Source: Paraburkholderia fungorum (GTDB lineage: Bacteria; Pseudomonadota; Gammaproteobacteria; Burkholderiales; Burkholderiaceae). From it: DNA of 64,000 nucleotides. This document shows, piece by piece, positions 9,954 through 18,559 of the stretch (position 1 is its first letter; each line of letters opens with the position of its first letter). The stretch covers positions 1-64,000 of the forward strand of contig NZ_MCAS01000003.1 of NCBI RefSeq assembly GCF_003610895.1. The letters are read 5' to 3'. The notes under the pieces are model-generated. The model was not told the DNA's origin. It saw only the letters and a list, made by a program, of their open reading frames with translations, and searched no databases. A program made the position numbers and the translations under genes.

Positions 9954-12497
9954 TCATGCCTGGGCGAATACTTCGAGCGCGTCGCCGGCGAGTTCGCCTG
10001 AGGCGCTCAGCAGTTGATGAACGAAGTGCGCTTCGGTGCCCACGCGGTATGCGCGAGTCACGACCTGACCGCGGTCGAACAGCATGTATGGCCGCCGCAA
10101 ACCGATGCTGATGCGCTCGATCCGCTTGCTCAGGCCTGCAACGAGAGCTGGGTGCGCCTGCAGAAGCTCGATCACCATGGCCTCGCGGCTGTCGCCGACG
10201 TAGTCGCACACGTGCTCCGAATACCATTGGTCGGCCACTTCGCACGCGTGGCGATAGACGGTGAATTCGTGTCTGGATTCAGCAATGGCCTGCGCGTCCG
10301 CCGGCACGCGTGCAGCACCGCGGTTCAACAGCACAGGCCGACTGTCGATGTCGTCCGGACAGTCCAGCAGCGTCTGGGCCAGTTCAGCGGGCACTCGCCC
10401 TGGCGCCGCCGCGAGTGTGTCGGGCGACTCGATGCGAACGCATACCTCCTGCAAGTGGAGGCTGGCCAATGGTGCACCGTGATCGGCGATCAGCAGCACG
10501 TCCACGTCCTGCAGGCTGTGAAAGCGTTTTGGGTTCCAGGTTCTGACCCGGGTGGTGACAGAGAGCGCTTGGCAGTCGTAGAACGTGGCCGGATGCAGGT
10601 ACTCGATCTCGAGGCCGATCGGCACGAAACCGGTCGCGTGATCGCGAATGAGCGCGGCGTGAGAGACGGCGTGTTCGGCCAGCCAGGCTGACCAGCCCAT
10701 GAAACCAAATGAAAACGCGACTCGCGGCTTGAGTTGCAAATGCGTGAACATGCCGCTGCTGCAGGTCAGGGTGAAGCGCGTTTCGCGCTCCGCTTTGATA
10801 TGCCGCGCGGGTTGGCCGGTTCCTGTTCCGGGCGTGGCTGCAGCGATTGCAGCGGTTGCAGTGGTTGCGGCGTCATGCGAGGCGGAATGTGTCTGGTTGA
10901 GCCGGGCGTAGCCGGAGATCGTCAGGAAATCGGGGAAATCTTCTTGCAGAGCCACCTCGTCGAACAGGGCTTGCGCCTGTTCGATACCTTGCTCCGAAAA
11001 ACCTTCGCTCGACTCGGCACTGTATTTGCCGATTTCCTCGCGAAGCAGGGCGCGCACCAGTTCAAGCGTCACGCGGCGTCCGTCGTGCAGGCGCGCGCCA
11101 TGGTGCAGCCATTGCCAGATCTGCGCGCGCGCAATCTCGACAGTCGCGACGCCTTCCATAAGGCCAAACAGTCTGACCGATCCGTTGCCGCGCAACCAGG
11201 CATCCAGATAGCGGATCGAGACGGCGATGTTGGAGCGTAAGCCGTGTTCGGTGATGTGGCCGCCGATCTGGTTGGCGGCCCCGAGTTGCGCGGCTGTTAT
11301 CGCGGCGCCGTCATGGACCCGGCCGATCTGATGCGCGCGTGCGGCGAGGACGGGGGCGAAGGCGGCGTGACAGACCTCAACCAGGTCGGGGTGAACGACC
11401 CAGGTGCCGTCGAAACCTTCAGCCGCTTCGCGTTCCTTGTCGCGGCGTACCGCTTCGATCGCGCGAGCGCGCGCCGCGGGATCGTGCCGATCCGGAATCT
11501 GCGTGGCGACGCCGCCCAACGCATGCGTGCCGCGGCGATGACAGGTCCGCAGCAACAACTCGGTGTAGGCCTGCATGAACGGCAAACCCATCGTCAATTC
11601 CGATCGATCGGGGAGAACGAAGTCAGGCCGGTGGCGGAATTCCCTCGCGATACTGAATAGATAATCCCAGCGTCCAGCTGTGAGTCCGGCTGCGTGCGGA
11701 CCCAGCGCGTGCAGTATTTCGTCCATCTCGTACGCGGCGCCGATATGCTCGACAATCACGGTGGCACGGATGCTGCCGCGCGCGATGCCGATCCAGTCCT
11801 GAGCAAACTCGAACACATCGTTCCAGAGCCGCGCTTCGAGGTGATTTTCCAGTTTGGGCAAGTAGAAATAGGGGCCGCTGCCGCGCTCGATCTGCTTGCG
11901 CGCGCAGTGGAAGAAATACAGTCCAAAGTCGACCAGACTGGCCGATGCCGCTTGCCCGTCGACGAGCACGTGTGCTTCCGGCAAATGCCAGCCGCGGGGC
12001 CGGACCACAATCGCAGTCGATCTATCCCTAAGGCGGTATTGCTTGCCTGTCGCGTCCTCGTAGCTGATCTCGCCGGAGACCGCGTGGCGCAGGTTGCGCT
12101 GACTCACCATGACGTTTCGGCAAGTGGGCGATAGCGCATCTTCCAGGTCGGCTATCCAGACCTGCGCATGGGCATTGAGCGCATTGATGACAAGCTTGCG
12201 GCTGTTCGCCGGGCCCGCGATTTCCACGCGGCGGTCGAGCAGATCGTCGGGAGGCGGTGCAACGCGCCAATCCGGATCGTTGCGGATGTTTTCTGTATTG
12301 CTGAGGAATTCGAAGCGACTGCCGCGACGGCGGCGATGAGCGTTCTCCTTGCGGGCCACGAGAATGCGTTGTCGCGGCTGCGCGAATTCGCGATTCAACG
12401 CCGCGACAAAATCCGCAGCGCCGGCGCAAAAGAGGTCAGGGAACTGCGCCAATGCGTCACCTTCCATGGCACAGGCCGAGTGCGTTCTGTTGATCAA
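9954..12497 (-). CDS. Malate synthase A-like/double-hotdog fusion protein
   Basis: The first gene of the nine-gene operon encodes about 847 residues. The first ~530 residues follow malate synthase A (AceB) closely: LEDRRVEITGP-like, INALNAHAQVWIADLEDALSP, VRPRGWHLPE, IVEHI with the metal Glu, and GRWDYLFS with the metal Asp. The segment that reads LMEDAAT in E. coli AceB, and carries the catalytic base, reads LMEGVAT here (Gly449), so the base is missing. An Ala/Thr-rich linker follows. The last ~280 residues look like two hotdog-fold halves, as in acyl-thioesterase/dehydratase or LnmK-type proteins; that assignment is tentative. TTG 12497 has GGAG six bases upstream; ATG 12467 and GTG 12509 are alternatives. 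Its substrate is unknown; an acyl thioester and glyoxylate-like partner are inferred from the fold. Confidence 0.82.
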   Translation of the reverse strand: MINRTHSACAMEGDALAQFPDLFCAGAADFVAALNREFAQPRQRILVARKENAHRRRRGSRFEFLSNTENIRNDPDWRVAPPPDDLLDRRVEIAGPANSRKLVINALNAHAQVWIADLEDALSPTCRNVMVSQRNLRHAVSGEISYEDATGKQYRLRDRSTAIVVRPRGWHLPEAHVLVDGQAASASLVDFGLYFFHCARKQIERGSGPYFYLPKLENHLEARLWNDVFEFAQDWIGIARGSIRATVIVEHIGAAYEMDEILHALGPHAAGLTAGRWDYLFSIAREFRHRPDFVLPDRSELTMGLPFMQAYTELLLRTCHRRGTHALGGVATQIPDRHDPAARARAIEAVRRDKEREAAEGFDGTWVVHPDLVEVCHAAFAPVLAARAHQIGRVHDGAAITAAQLGAANQIGGHITEHGLRSNIAVSIRYLDAWLRGNGSVRLFGLMEGVATVEIARAQIWQWLHHGARLHDGRRVTLELVRALLREEIGKYSAESSEGFSEQGIEQAQALFDEVALQEDFPDFLTISGYARLNQTHSASHDAATTATAAIAAATPGTGTGQPARHIKAERETRFTLTCSSGMFTHLQLKPRVAFSFGFMGWSAWLAEHAVSHAALIRDHATGFVPIGLEIEYLHPATFYDCQALSVTTRVRTWNPKRFHSLQDVDVLLIADHGAPLASLHLQEVCVRIESPDTLAAAPGRVPAELAQTLLDCPDDIDSRPVLLNRGAARVPADAQAIAESRHEFTVYRHACEVADQWYSEHVCDYVGDSREAMVIELLQAHPALVAGLSKRIERISIGLRRPYMLFDRGQVVTRAYRVGTEAHFVHQLLSASGELAGDALEVFAQA

Positions 12498-13239
12498 ATG
12501 AGACTCCACACCGGGGTGTTCTATACGTTCGTTGCCAGTGATTCGCGCCTACGCGAAGCGTGCTTTATCCAGACGCCGCATCCGCGCGCCGCTTTCAATA
12601 GCGCAACGTGGATGAACGGAATTTCCCCGGTATTGCGGCCCTCGGCAGTCATCCAAAGACTTTATGAATATCTTTAACCCACTTGCGCATTCTGATGTGC
12701 AAAGTAATGCTAGAAATGCAGTGCGTACAAGTCAATTAAATTCGCAAATTAAAACCCGCTATATCTGATTGAAATTGGAAAATTTCATTGATTATTATTT
12801 AAAAATATTTGATAAAAATTATATGCAAATTGAATTCGATGGCATGTGGTAATCCTTAAATGATCGTGGATCAGGCAAGTCGACTTGCACGGGCTTACGT
12901 ATTTGTGGCGTGCCATCAATTCAATGAACGCCGGGATCGTGATGGAGCGGCGACGATTGTTGCGCCGCAATATTGCGCATGGATTGTCGCGGGAATCTGC
13001 TTGTAGCCGAGCGTTTATAGAATGTACTTCGACATTTTTTCAATCCGCCAGGCCCCGCCGGCCCGGTATACGCCGGCAAACCCTTGATGGACGGGCTTCT
13101 GACATTGTCGTCTCAAAAGCAACAGTGAATTCAGGAATGGAGGATTTATCCGCGCCTGATCCGCTTCTAGACTAGCTTCATCGGCTGCAGCACCCATCGC
13201 AACTGCAGCGCGTGCAAGTCAATCTCTGGAGGTGGTTTC
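12498..13239. promoter_or_regulatory. AT-rich intergenic region upstream of the biosynthetic operon
   Basis: About 740 bases without a convincing gene. The part at roughly 12660-12850 is strikingly AT-rich against GC-rich surroundings, as in H-NS/MvaT-type silenced promoters or acquired DNA. Dyads: TTCGCG-N4-CGCGAA at 12542-12557; TTGCGCAT-N4-ATGTGCAA (one mismatch) at 12683-12702; and a perfect 14-bp palindrome GCAAGTCGACTTGC at 12875-12888. These are candidate regulator sites for the operon starting at 12497. No promoter hexamers can be assigned with confidence. Confidence 0.5.
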
Positions 13240-13488
13240 ATGAAATCGCTCATTAAAGCTGTTGCTTTCGCCCTGGTTCTTGGCGCCCCGATCGCTTCGT
13301 TTGCGCAATCGAATCAGCCGGCCCCGCAAAACGCACAGGGTGCGCAGGCACAGGTTTCCGGACAGCAAGGCGTTCGTCAAGCCGATACCAGTGGTTACGG
13401 TTCAGGCAGCCACGGTACATGGCAAGCCGGTCACGGCAACGATACGACGCTCAGTTCCTATTCGCCGCCGATTTATAACGCGCGTTAA
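13240..13488 (+). CDS. Small exported protein of unknown function
   Basis: An 82-residue protein with a clear Sec signal peptide (KSLIKAVAFALVLGAPIASFA, cut before or after Gln) followed by a short Gln/Ala-rich then Gly/Ser/His-rich mature part. GGAGGTGG precedes the ATG, a strong ribosome site. Small exported proteins of this kind are common in Burkholderiaceae, some in the DUF4148 group, but I cannot assign this one to a family. It stands alone and is followed by a strong terminator palindrome. Confidence 0.8.
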   Translation: MKSLIKAVAFALVLGAPIASFAQSNQPAPQNAQGAQAQVSGQQGVRQADTSGYGSGSHGTWQAGHGNDTTLSSYSPPIYNAR

Positions 13489-13553
13489 GGGAAAAACGCA
13501 GTATCCGGTTCAGCGCAGCGCTGCTGGGCTGGTTCGATATTCATGAGTCGACT

Positions 13554-13600
13554 AAAAGAGGCCGGTCATCGAAACATGTTTCGATGACCGGCCTCTTTTT
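13554..13600. terminator. Perfect 46-bp palindrome, bidirectional terminator
   Basis: Two 23-base arms (13554-13576 and 13577-13599) are exact reverse complements. The stem has a GC-rich core GAGGCCGGTCATCG, flanked by AAAA on the left and TTTTT on the right. On RNA this is a long hairpin followed by U residues in either direction, fitting intrinsic termination for the gene ending at 13488 and for the converging minus-strand genes. Confidence 0.88.
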
Positions 13601-13615
13601 ATGTTCGTCGTGCGC

Positions 13616-13939
13616 TTATTGCGTGCGCAGGAGGGTCATCTCGTTGCGTAGCAAGGCCCGAAGGTCGTCGTCGGTGGGTCGCGTACCCCAGTGCCGCGCG
13701 CCGGCCACCGATGCAATCGCGATCCACGAGTGTGGTGGAAACCATTCACGAAGGACGGCGCCGTCCTGACGCAAACACAACTGGCCGGTCTGTTCGCTGT
13801 ATTCGGCGGAGATGACCGCGCCGTCGATGTGCGCGGTTACGCGCCGTGGATCGTTGCGTAGCAAATCGTCGCTCCTGCAAAAGATGTGGCGCGAATGCCG
13901 GCGTGGGCCAGTCGCGTCAGCGACGCCGCTACGGCCCAT
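13616..13939 (-). CDS. Hypothetical protein
   Basis: A 107-residue frame that starts three bases after the stop of the PXPV-like gene and ends just before the terminator palindrome, as expected for a second gene of a small minus-strand operon. No domain is recognised. The C-terminal half (AVLREWFPPHSWIAIASVAG, then DDDLRALLRNEMTLLR) looks protein-like; the N-terminal part is Arg-rich and the real start could be further in. Coding status is uncertain. Confidence 0.45.
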   Translation of the reverse strand: MGRSGVADATGPRRHSRHIFCRSDDLLRNDPRRVTAHIDGAVISAEYSEQTGQLCLRQDGAVLREWFPPHSWIAIASVAGARHWGTRPTDDDLRALLRNEMTLLRTQ

Positions 13940-13942
13940 GCC

Positions 13943-14335
13943 TTAGTGATCGCCCCGGCCGTGATCGTCGCCATGGCCGTGCCAGTCGCCGTGATCGCCA
14001 CCGTGGTCGTGCCAATCACCGCGTGGACCATCACGATAGCCGCGTGCGTCGTGCCATTCGCGCTCGTGGTGGCGCTCTTCCCACTCGCGTCGTTCCCAAT
14101 AGCGGTGGCCGTCGTAATAGCGCTCGCCGTACCAGCCAGGACTCACCACGACGACCGGCGGCGCGGGCGCGTAGACGGGAGGAGGCGGGGCATAGACCGG
14201 CGCGGGCGCATAGGCCACGCCCGGAATGCCGATGTTCACGCCTACGTCGACGTGCGCCAGCGCGGCAGAAGATGCCCCGATCCCCAGACCTGCAACGATG
14301 GCGAGGGACAGCCAGCGGCTTCGTGAATTGCTCAT
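13943..14335 (-). CDS. Exported PXPV-repeat/His-rich protein
   Basis: A 130-residue exported protein. Residues 1-27 are a signal peptide (LSLAIVAGLGIGASSAALA). The mature part has a proline-rich PAPVYAPPPPVYAPAPP block, then a Tyr/Arg region and a C-terminal tail built of His, Asp and Gly (HDHGGDHGDWHGHGDDHG). The layout matches small PXPV-repeat proteins of Burkholderiaceae. The His/Asp tail could bind metal ions, which is inference. It is followed at once by a small hypothetical gene and preceded by a small lipoprotein gene with a similar His/Asp/Tyr tail. Confidence 0.72.
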   Translation of the reverse strand: MSNSRSRWLSLAIVAGLGIGASSAALAHVDVGVNIGIPGVAYAPAPVYAPPPPVYAPAPPVVVVSPGWYGERYYDGHRYWERREWEERHHEREWHDARGYRDGPRGDWHDHGGDHGDWHGHGDDHGRGDH

Positions 14336-14388
14336 GTTTTATTCTCGGGTTTTGCTATTGAGTGTGGAGTGCGCCGCGCCGTCGGCGC

Positions 14389-14502
14389 TTAGTAATGGTC
14401 GTGGTAGTGGTCGTGATAACCGCCCTCGGGGACGACAATGCAACCGCCCAATGCGCTGCCGAGGGTGACAGCCAGCAGGACCAGCGCGAGAATTCGTTTC
14501 AT
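14389..14502 (-). CDS. Small lipoprotein with His/Tyr/Asp tail
   Basis: A 37-residue protein read directly from the sequence. The hydrophobic leader RILALVLLAVTLGSAL runs into a lipobox LGGC, giving a lipidated cysteine at residue 21 and a mature peptide of only 17 residues that ends in GGYHDHYHDHY. GGGAGCAC lies before the ATG on the minus strand. The repeated H-D-H-Y tail echoes the neighbour's histidine-rich tail. A membrane-anchored metal-binding or cell-wall-facing role is possible but unproven. Confidence 0.65.
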   Translation of the reverse strand: MKRILALVLLAVTLGSALGGCIVVPEGGYHDHYHDHY

Positions 14503-15017
14503 GATGTTGTGCTCCCTTTTACGTATGAGCGAACTCTACTGAGCGACTGGATTACCGATGTGTTCGTGTGTAACAGGACGTGTCGATTTCTTCGCTTGCC
14601 GGCTGCCTTCACGACAGGGTGCGGGGATCGGGTTCAGCATGGCGATCGGCCATTCTGATGACGAGATGTCGGCGGCCAACCCGTTGAGCGCACTATGAAA
14701 ATTGCTGAAGCCGCGCGCATCGTATGGTCCCGGGCGGGTCAATGCGTGTGCGTATGAACAATCGGAACGGGCGCGACGTGGCCGGCTTCCGCGTGCATGC
14801 AGAACGGATACATTCGGTTGCAGACTCGCGATGCGTGTCGGCCTCACGCATCACCAAGCGAACCGCCTGATCGCTGATGCGCTGCCGATGCTTCGCCGTT
14901 TCATGTTCCTGAAAGAGATCGCCAGGCATGGCATCAGCTTCTCTTAAGATTTGACCCGTAGCATCCCGCGTGAGTGCACTTTCCATTCTATGGCTTCACT
15001 GCGGCTACAACATTTTC
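14503..15017. other. Intergenic region without recognised gene
   Basis: About 515 bases between the small lipoprotein and the cytochrome b561 gene. Short open frames exist on both strands (around 14693-14986) but show no family features, no clear ribosome site and amino-acid use typical of GC-rich non-coding frames. It must hold the promoters of both divergent genes, but none stands out. Confidence 0.5.
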
Positions 15018-15572
15018 ATGACCATGCGATCGGATCCCGCCAGTTTCTCGCGCTACGCATCAGGCTATGACGGCGTAGCCAGGTTTCTTCACTGGCTGGT
15101 GGTCTTGTTGATTGCCGCGCAGTTCGTGATCGGCTGGACCATGCCGGATATTCATAAGGGCACGCGGCCCGACGGCTTGATCGCGTGGCACCTCGGTGTG
15201 GGTGCAACGCTGATTGCGGCGGTGGTGGTGAGAATCATCTGGCGTTTTACGCACGCGCCGGCGCCTGCATCGGTTTCGCCTTTTTTCCGTGTCGTTTCGC
15301 ACGTCACGCACGGTCTTCTTTATCTCGCGCTGCTGGTGGTGCCCTTGCTTGGGTGGGCCAATGCGTCTTCGCGCGGGTGGTCTGTCAAGCTGCTTGGCGT
15401 ATTGCCATATCCGGCCATTTCACCGGTGGGTTCGTCAGTCGGGCATGAGATGGGCGATATTCACGGCTATCTGGCCTGGGTGTTGTTCGCGTTGATCGCA
15501 TTGCACATCGCGGCGGCGTTGTTTCATCGCTTCGTGCTCAAGGATCAGACATTGCAGCGGATGTTGCCGTAG
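15018..15572 (+). CDS. Cytochrome b561 family protein
   Basis: Inner-membrane di-heme b-type cytochrome of the CybB type, moving electrons between quinol and a periplasmic or soluble partner. It has 184 residues and four predicted membrane helices. Histidines at helix ends that fit heme ligands: RFLHWLVV, IAWHLGVG, SHVTHGLLY and GDIHGYLAW/LIALHIAAALFHRF. ATG 15018 was chosen because the protein family starts shortly before the first helix; an upstream in-frame start would add an odd peptide. It ends 6 bases from the convergent kdgR stop. Confidence 0.88.
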   Translation: MTMRSDPASFSRYASGYDGVARFLHWLVVLLIAAQFVIGWTMPDIHKGTRPDGLIAWHLGVGATLIAAVVVRIIWRFTHAPAPASVSPFFRVVSHVTHGLLYLALLVVPLLGWANASSRGWSVKLLGVLPYPAISPVGSSVGHEMGDIHGYLAWVLFALIALHIAAALFHRFVLKDQTLQRMLP

Positions 15573-15578
15573 CCGTTG

Positions 15579-16460
15579 TCAGCTCAACCCTTCGACCACG
15601 GCCTGTTCATTTGCCGTTGCCTCGCGATAACCGAGCCGCGTCGAGATCGCGAGACCCGCTTGCTTGAGTAGCGCGACGTAGTGCGATTTCGTATCGGCGC
15701 CGCAGCGCATGGTCGGAAACGAAATCGACAGACCGGCGATCACGCGGCCGAAGCGATCGAACACCGGCACCGCGAGACACCGCAAACCTTCTTCCTGTTC
15801 CTCGTTGTCCTCGCCATAGCCCTGCTCGCGCACATGCGGCAGGATGCTGAGCACGGCCTCGGCGGAGACGAGCGTCTTTTGCGTCGACTTGCGGAATTCC
15901 ACATGCGAGAGAACGTCGCGCGCTTCGGCCGGCTGCATCCACGCGAGCAGCACCTTGCCGATCGCGGTGCTGTGCAGTGGATTGCGGCGGCCGATCCGGG
16001 ACTGCATGCGCAGCCCGTAGTCGGCGTCGATCTTGTGGATGTAGATGATGGCATCTTCGTCGAACGCGCCGAGGTGGACCGCCTCGCGCGTGGCCTGACC
16101 GATGCGGCGCATCTCGATGTCGGCCTCGCGCACGAGATCGACGCTCTCGAGCGCCTTCGCGCCGAGTTCGAACAGGCGGATGGTGAGCCGGTAGCGTTCG
16201 GTTTCGACTTCCTGGGTTACATAGCCGAGCGCTTTTAGCGTCTGGATTACGCGGTGTACGGTGGTCTTCGACATATCGAGCCGTTGTGACAACTCGCTGA
16301 TGCCGATCTGTCCGCTATCGCCGATCGCACCGAGAATCGCGAAAACCCGGCCGATCGACGAAGCCGATTCGCCCTTGTCGCTGGCCATGCCACCCGTGCT
16401 ATCCGCTTCCGGCACGTGTGCGCTGTCGTCGCTTTTGCGCTGTTTGCCCATTGCTGCCAT
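15579..16460 (-). CDS. kdgR: IclR-family regulator KdgR
   Basis: Transcriptional repressor of ketodeoxyuronate catabolism; KDG is the usual inducer. The 293-residue protein has an N-terminal winged helix-turn-helix (IGISELSQRLDMSKTTVHRVIQTLKALGYV split over the helices) and a C-terminal IclR effector domain. Long stretches match enterobacterial KdgR, for example IYIHKID, SRIGRRNPL, STAIGKVLLAW, REQGYGEDNEEQEEGLRC and GLSISFPT. It sits downstream of kduI-kduD in the same direction. Starts at 16460 or 16451 are both possible; a longer frame exists but is poorly supported. The dyads near 18350 and 18447 are its likely operators. Confidence 0.92.
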   Translation of the reverse strand: MAAMGKQRKSDDSAHVPEADSTGGMASDKGESASSIGRVFAILGAIGDSGQIGISELSQRLDMSKTTVHRVIQTLKALGYVTQEVETERYRLTIRLFELGAKALESVDLVREADIEMRRIGQATREAVHLGAFDEDAIIYIHKIDADYGLRMQSRIGRRNPLHSTAIGKVLLAWMQPAEARDVLSHVEFRKSTQKTLVSAEAVLSILPHVREQGYGEDNEEQEEGLRCLAVPVFDRFGRVIAGLSISFPTMRCGADTKSHYVALLKQAGLAISTRLGYREATANEQAVVEGLS

Positions 16461-16595
16461 TTCCGTATTTCCCTGTTGATGCCGGCCCGATCGAAACACG
16501 ATCGCGGCCCGTTGCCTGCCGCCTGCCACTCACCGCCGTTCGAAGCCGGGAGGATACCGTGTCCCGCGATCCGCCCGGCCTTTGTTTGCGTCAGG

Positions 16596-17351
16596 CTAGC
16601 GTGCGAGCCACCCGCCGTCTACTGCAAGCGTATGGCCGTGCACGTAGTCCGATGCCGGCGAGGCGAGGAATACGACCGGTCCGGCGAGATCGTCCGGCGT
16701 GCCCCAGCGGCCGGCCGGAACGCGGCCGAGAATTTCTTCGTTACGTTGCACGTCGCCGCGCAGCGCCGCCGTGTTCGCGGTTGCCATGTAACCCGGCGCG
16801 ATCGCATTCACGTTGATGCCGTGCGCGGCCCATTCGTTCGCGAGCAGCCGCGTGAGACCGAGCACGCCGCTTTTCGATGCGGTATAGGACGCCACGCGTA
16901 TGCCGCCCTGGAACGACAGCATCGACGCGACGTTGATGATTTTGCCGCCGCTTTGCTGCTTCACGAACTGCCGCGCCACGGCCTGCGAAAGAAAGAACAC
17001 GCTCTTCAGGTTGACGTCCATGACGGCGTCCCAATCGGCTTCGCTGAACTCGAGCGCGTCTTCGCGGCGGATGATGCCTGCGTTGTTCACGAGCACGTCG
17101 ACGCGGCCGAACGCTTCGACGGCGGCGTGCACGATGTCCTCGACCGGAGCGATCGAGCCGAGGTCCGCGCGCACATCCGCGAAACGGCGGCCGGCCGCTT
17201 TGACCTGTGCGGGCGTTTCGCCGGCGTCCGCGCGGCTCACGCCGACGATGTCGCAGCCGGCCGTGGCGAGCGCGACGGCCATGCCGGCGCCGAGGCCCGC
17301 GTTGCTGCCGGTGACGATGGCGACCTTGCCGGTCAGATCGAAGGTGTTCAC
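16596..17351 (-). CDS. kduD: 2-dehydro-3-deoxy-D-gluconate 5-dehydrogenase KduD
   Basis: SDR enzyme that reduces 2,5-diketo-3-deoxygluconate to 2-keto-3-deoxygluconate (KDG) in pectin/hexuronate breakdown. It has 251 residues, TGSNAGLGAG cofactor loop, NNAGIIRREDA, catalytic Ser in NVASMLSF and YTASK, and the C-terminal AVDGGWLAR typical of KduD. It lies 67 bases downstream of kduI and its product is the substrate carried by the adjacent KdgT. KDG kinase and aldolase (KdgK, KdgA) are not in the window. Confidence 0.93.
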   Translation of the reverse strand: MNTFDLTGKVAIVTGSNAGLGAGMAVALATAGCDIVGVSRADAGETPAQVKAAGRRFADVRADLGSIAPVEDIVHAAVEAFGRVDVLVNNAGIIRREDALEFSEADWDAVMDVNLKSVFFLSQAVARQFVKQQSGGKIINVASMLSFQGGIRVASYTASKSGVLGLTRLLANEWAAHGINVNAIAPGYMATANTAALRGDVQRNEEILGRVPAGRWGTPDDLAGPVVFLASPASDYVHGHTLAVDGGWLAR

Positions 17352-17418
17352 TATGCGTGGGCTCCTATGGTGCCGATGATGTTCTGCTTGGCCAGCACGT
17401 GCTGCAGGTCAATGCAGC

Positions 17419-18255
17419 TCAACGTAGATCACGCACTGCAATGTGATCCATATCGCTGAACACCTGATTCTCGCCAACCATGCCCCAGATGAACGTGTAC
17501 GCGCGCGTACCGACGCCGGAGTGAATCGACCAGCTCGGCGAAATCACGGCCTGTTCGTTGTGCACGAGAATGTGCCGCGTTTCGCCTGGCTCGCCCATCA
17601 TGTGAAAGACGGCGGCATCGTCGGCGACGTTGAAATAGAAATACACCTCCATGCGGCGCTCGTGGGTGTGGCACGGCATCGTGTTCCAGAGGTTGCCCGG
17701 TTCGAGCTTGGTCATACCCATCGAGAGCTGGCAAGTGGGCAGCACCTCGGGGACGATGAACTTGTAGATGGTGCGGCGATTACTTGTTTCGGGCGCGCCG
17801 AGCGTTTCGGGCGAGGCTTGCGCGAGTGAAATCGTGCGGGTGGGATACGACTCGTGTGCGGGCGCGCAGTTCAGGTAGAACTTCGCGGGGTGCGCGGCGT
17901 CGTCGCTGCCGAACGCGACGGCCTGTGCGCCCCTGCCGATGTAGATGGCTTCTTCATTGCGCACCGTGTAGCGCGTGCCGTTCACGTCGACCCAGCCGTC
18001 GCCGCCGATGTTGATCGCGCCCAACTCGCGGCGCTCCAGCAAATAATTGACCCCGATTGCCTTGCCAAGCGAGGCGGGCAGTTCGACCGCGCGCGTGGCC
18101 GGCCACACGCCGCCGACGATGATACGGTCGATGTGACTGTAGGTGAGTTGCAGCGCGTCGCGCTCGAACACGTGATCGACGAGAAACTGCTTGCGCAATC
18201 CCGCGGTATCCAGCGTCCTGGCGTACTCGCTATTGATGCTCTGTCTCACTTCCAT
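17419..18255 (-). CDS. kduI: 5-dehydro-4-deoxy-D-glucuronate isomerase KduI
   Basis: Zinc-dependent cupin isomerase that converts 5-keto-4-deoxyuronate to 2,5-diketo-3-deoxygluconate, the step before KduD. The 278-residue length equals that of the E. coli enzyme. The metal site is visible as [14 protein letters not shown] and the later IHSGVG histidine. ATG 18255 is preceded by GGAGAA. It is the first gene of the kduI-kduD unit, divergent from kdgT, with KdgR-like dyads in the shared promoter region. Confidence 0.95.
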   Translation of the reverse strand: MEVRQSINSEYARTLDTAGLRKQFLVDHVFERDALQLTYSHIDRIIVGGVWPATRAVELPASLGKAIGVNYLLERRELGAINIGGDGWVDVNGTRYTVRNEEAIYIGRGAQAVAFGSDDAAHPAKFYLNCAPAHESYPTRTISLAQASPETLGAPETSNRRTIYKFIVPEVLPTCQLSMGMTKLEPGNLWNTMPCHTHERRMEVYFYFNVADDAAVFHMMGEPGETRHILVHNEQAVISPSWSIHSGVGTRAYTFIWGMVGENQVFSDMDHIAVRDLR

Positions 18256-18343
18256 TGTTCTTTTCTCCGGTCGGATTGGGCGCCCTGCCGTGCGGTATGG
18301 CGGCGCCGGTCTGCTCTGGACTGTAGCGCAAATTCTGGAATCT

Positions 18344-18356
18344 GGAACATCGGTCC
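18344..18356. promoter_or_regulatory. Putative KdgR operator 1 (kduI side)
   Basis: Dyad GGAAC-ATC-GGTCC, imperfect by one pair, lies 89 bases upstream of the kduI ATG. It shares spacing and half-site with the second dyad at 18441. Assignment to KdgR is inferred from the neighbouring regulator gene. Confidence 0.5.
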
Positions 18357-18440
18357 GAAAATATTGCAACGCCACATCAAGACTGGCAAGGCTTTCAGGT
18401 GGACAGCGGGTAAACGATGAGCGGGAAGTCTATCAAAATC

Positions 18441-18453
18441 GGAACGTTGTTCC
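18441..18453. promoter_or_regulatory. Putative KdgR operator 2 (kdgT side)
   Basis: Perfect dyad GGAAC-GTT-GTTCC, immediately upstream of a -10-like TATATT at 18465-18470 that would serve kdgT. An operator placed over the -35 region fits repression. The role is inferred. Confidence 0.55.
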
Positions 18454-18559
18454 TATCACGATGCTATATTGCGCCGGAAAGGGAGTTGACCGGCGCAAGA
18501 ACGGGACATTACCCCGGGTGATCCACCCGACAACTGGACGCAAAGTCCATGGAGGAGGC

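Noticed and set aside
12885..13175. Possible 96-codon gene in the intergenic region before the small exported protein
   Set aside because: No ribosome site, no domain and biased composition; the region reads better as regulatory DNA.
14693..14986. Overlapping small frames on both strands before the cytochrome b561 gene
   Set aside because: Neither has a ribosome site or family features; both look like chance frames.
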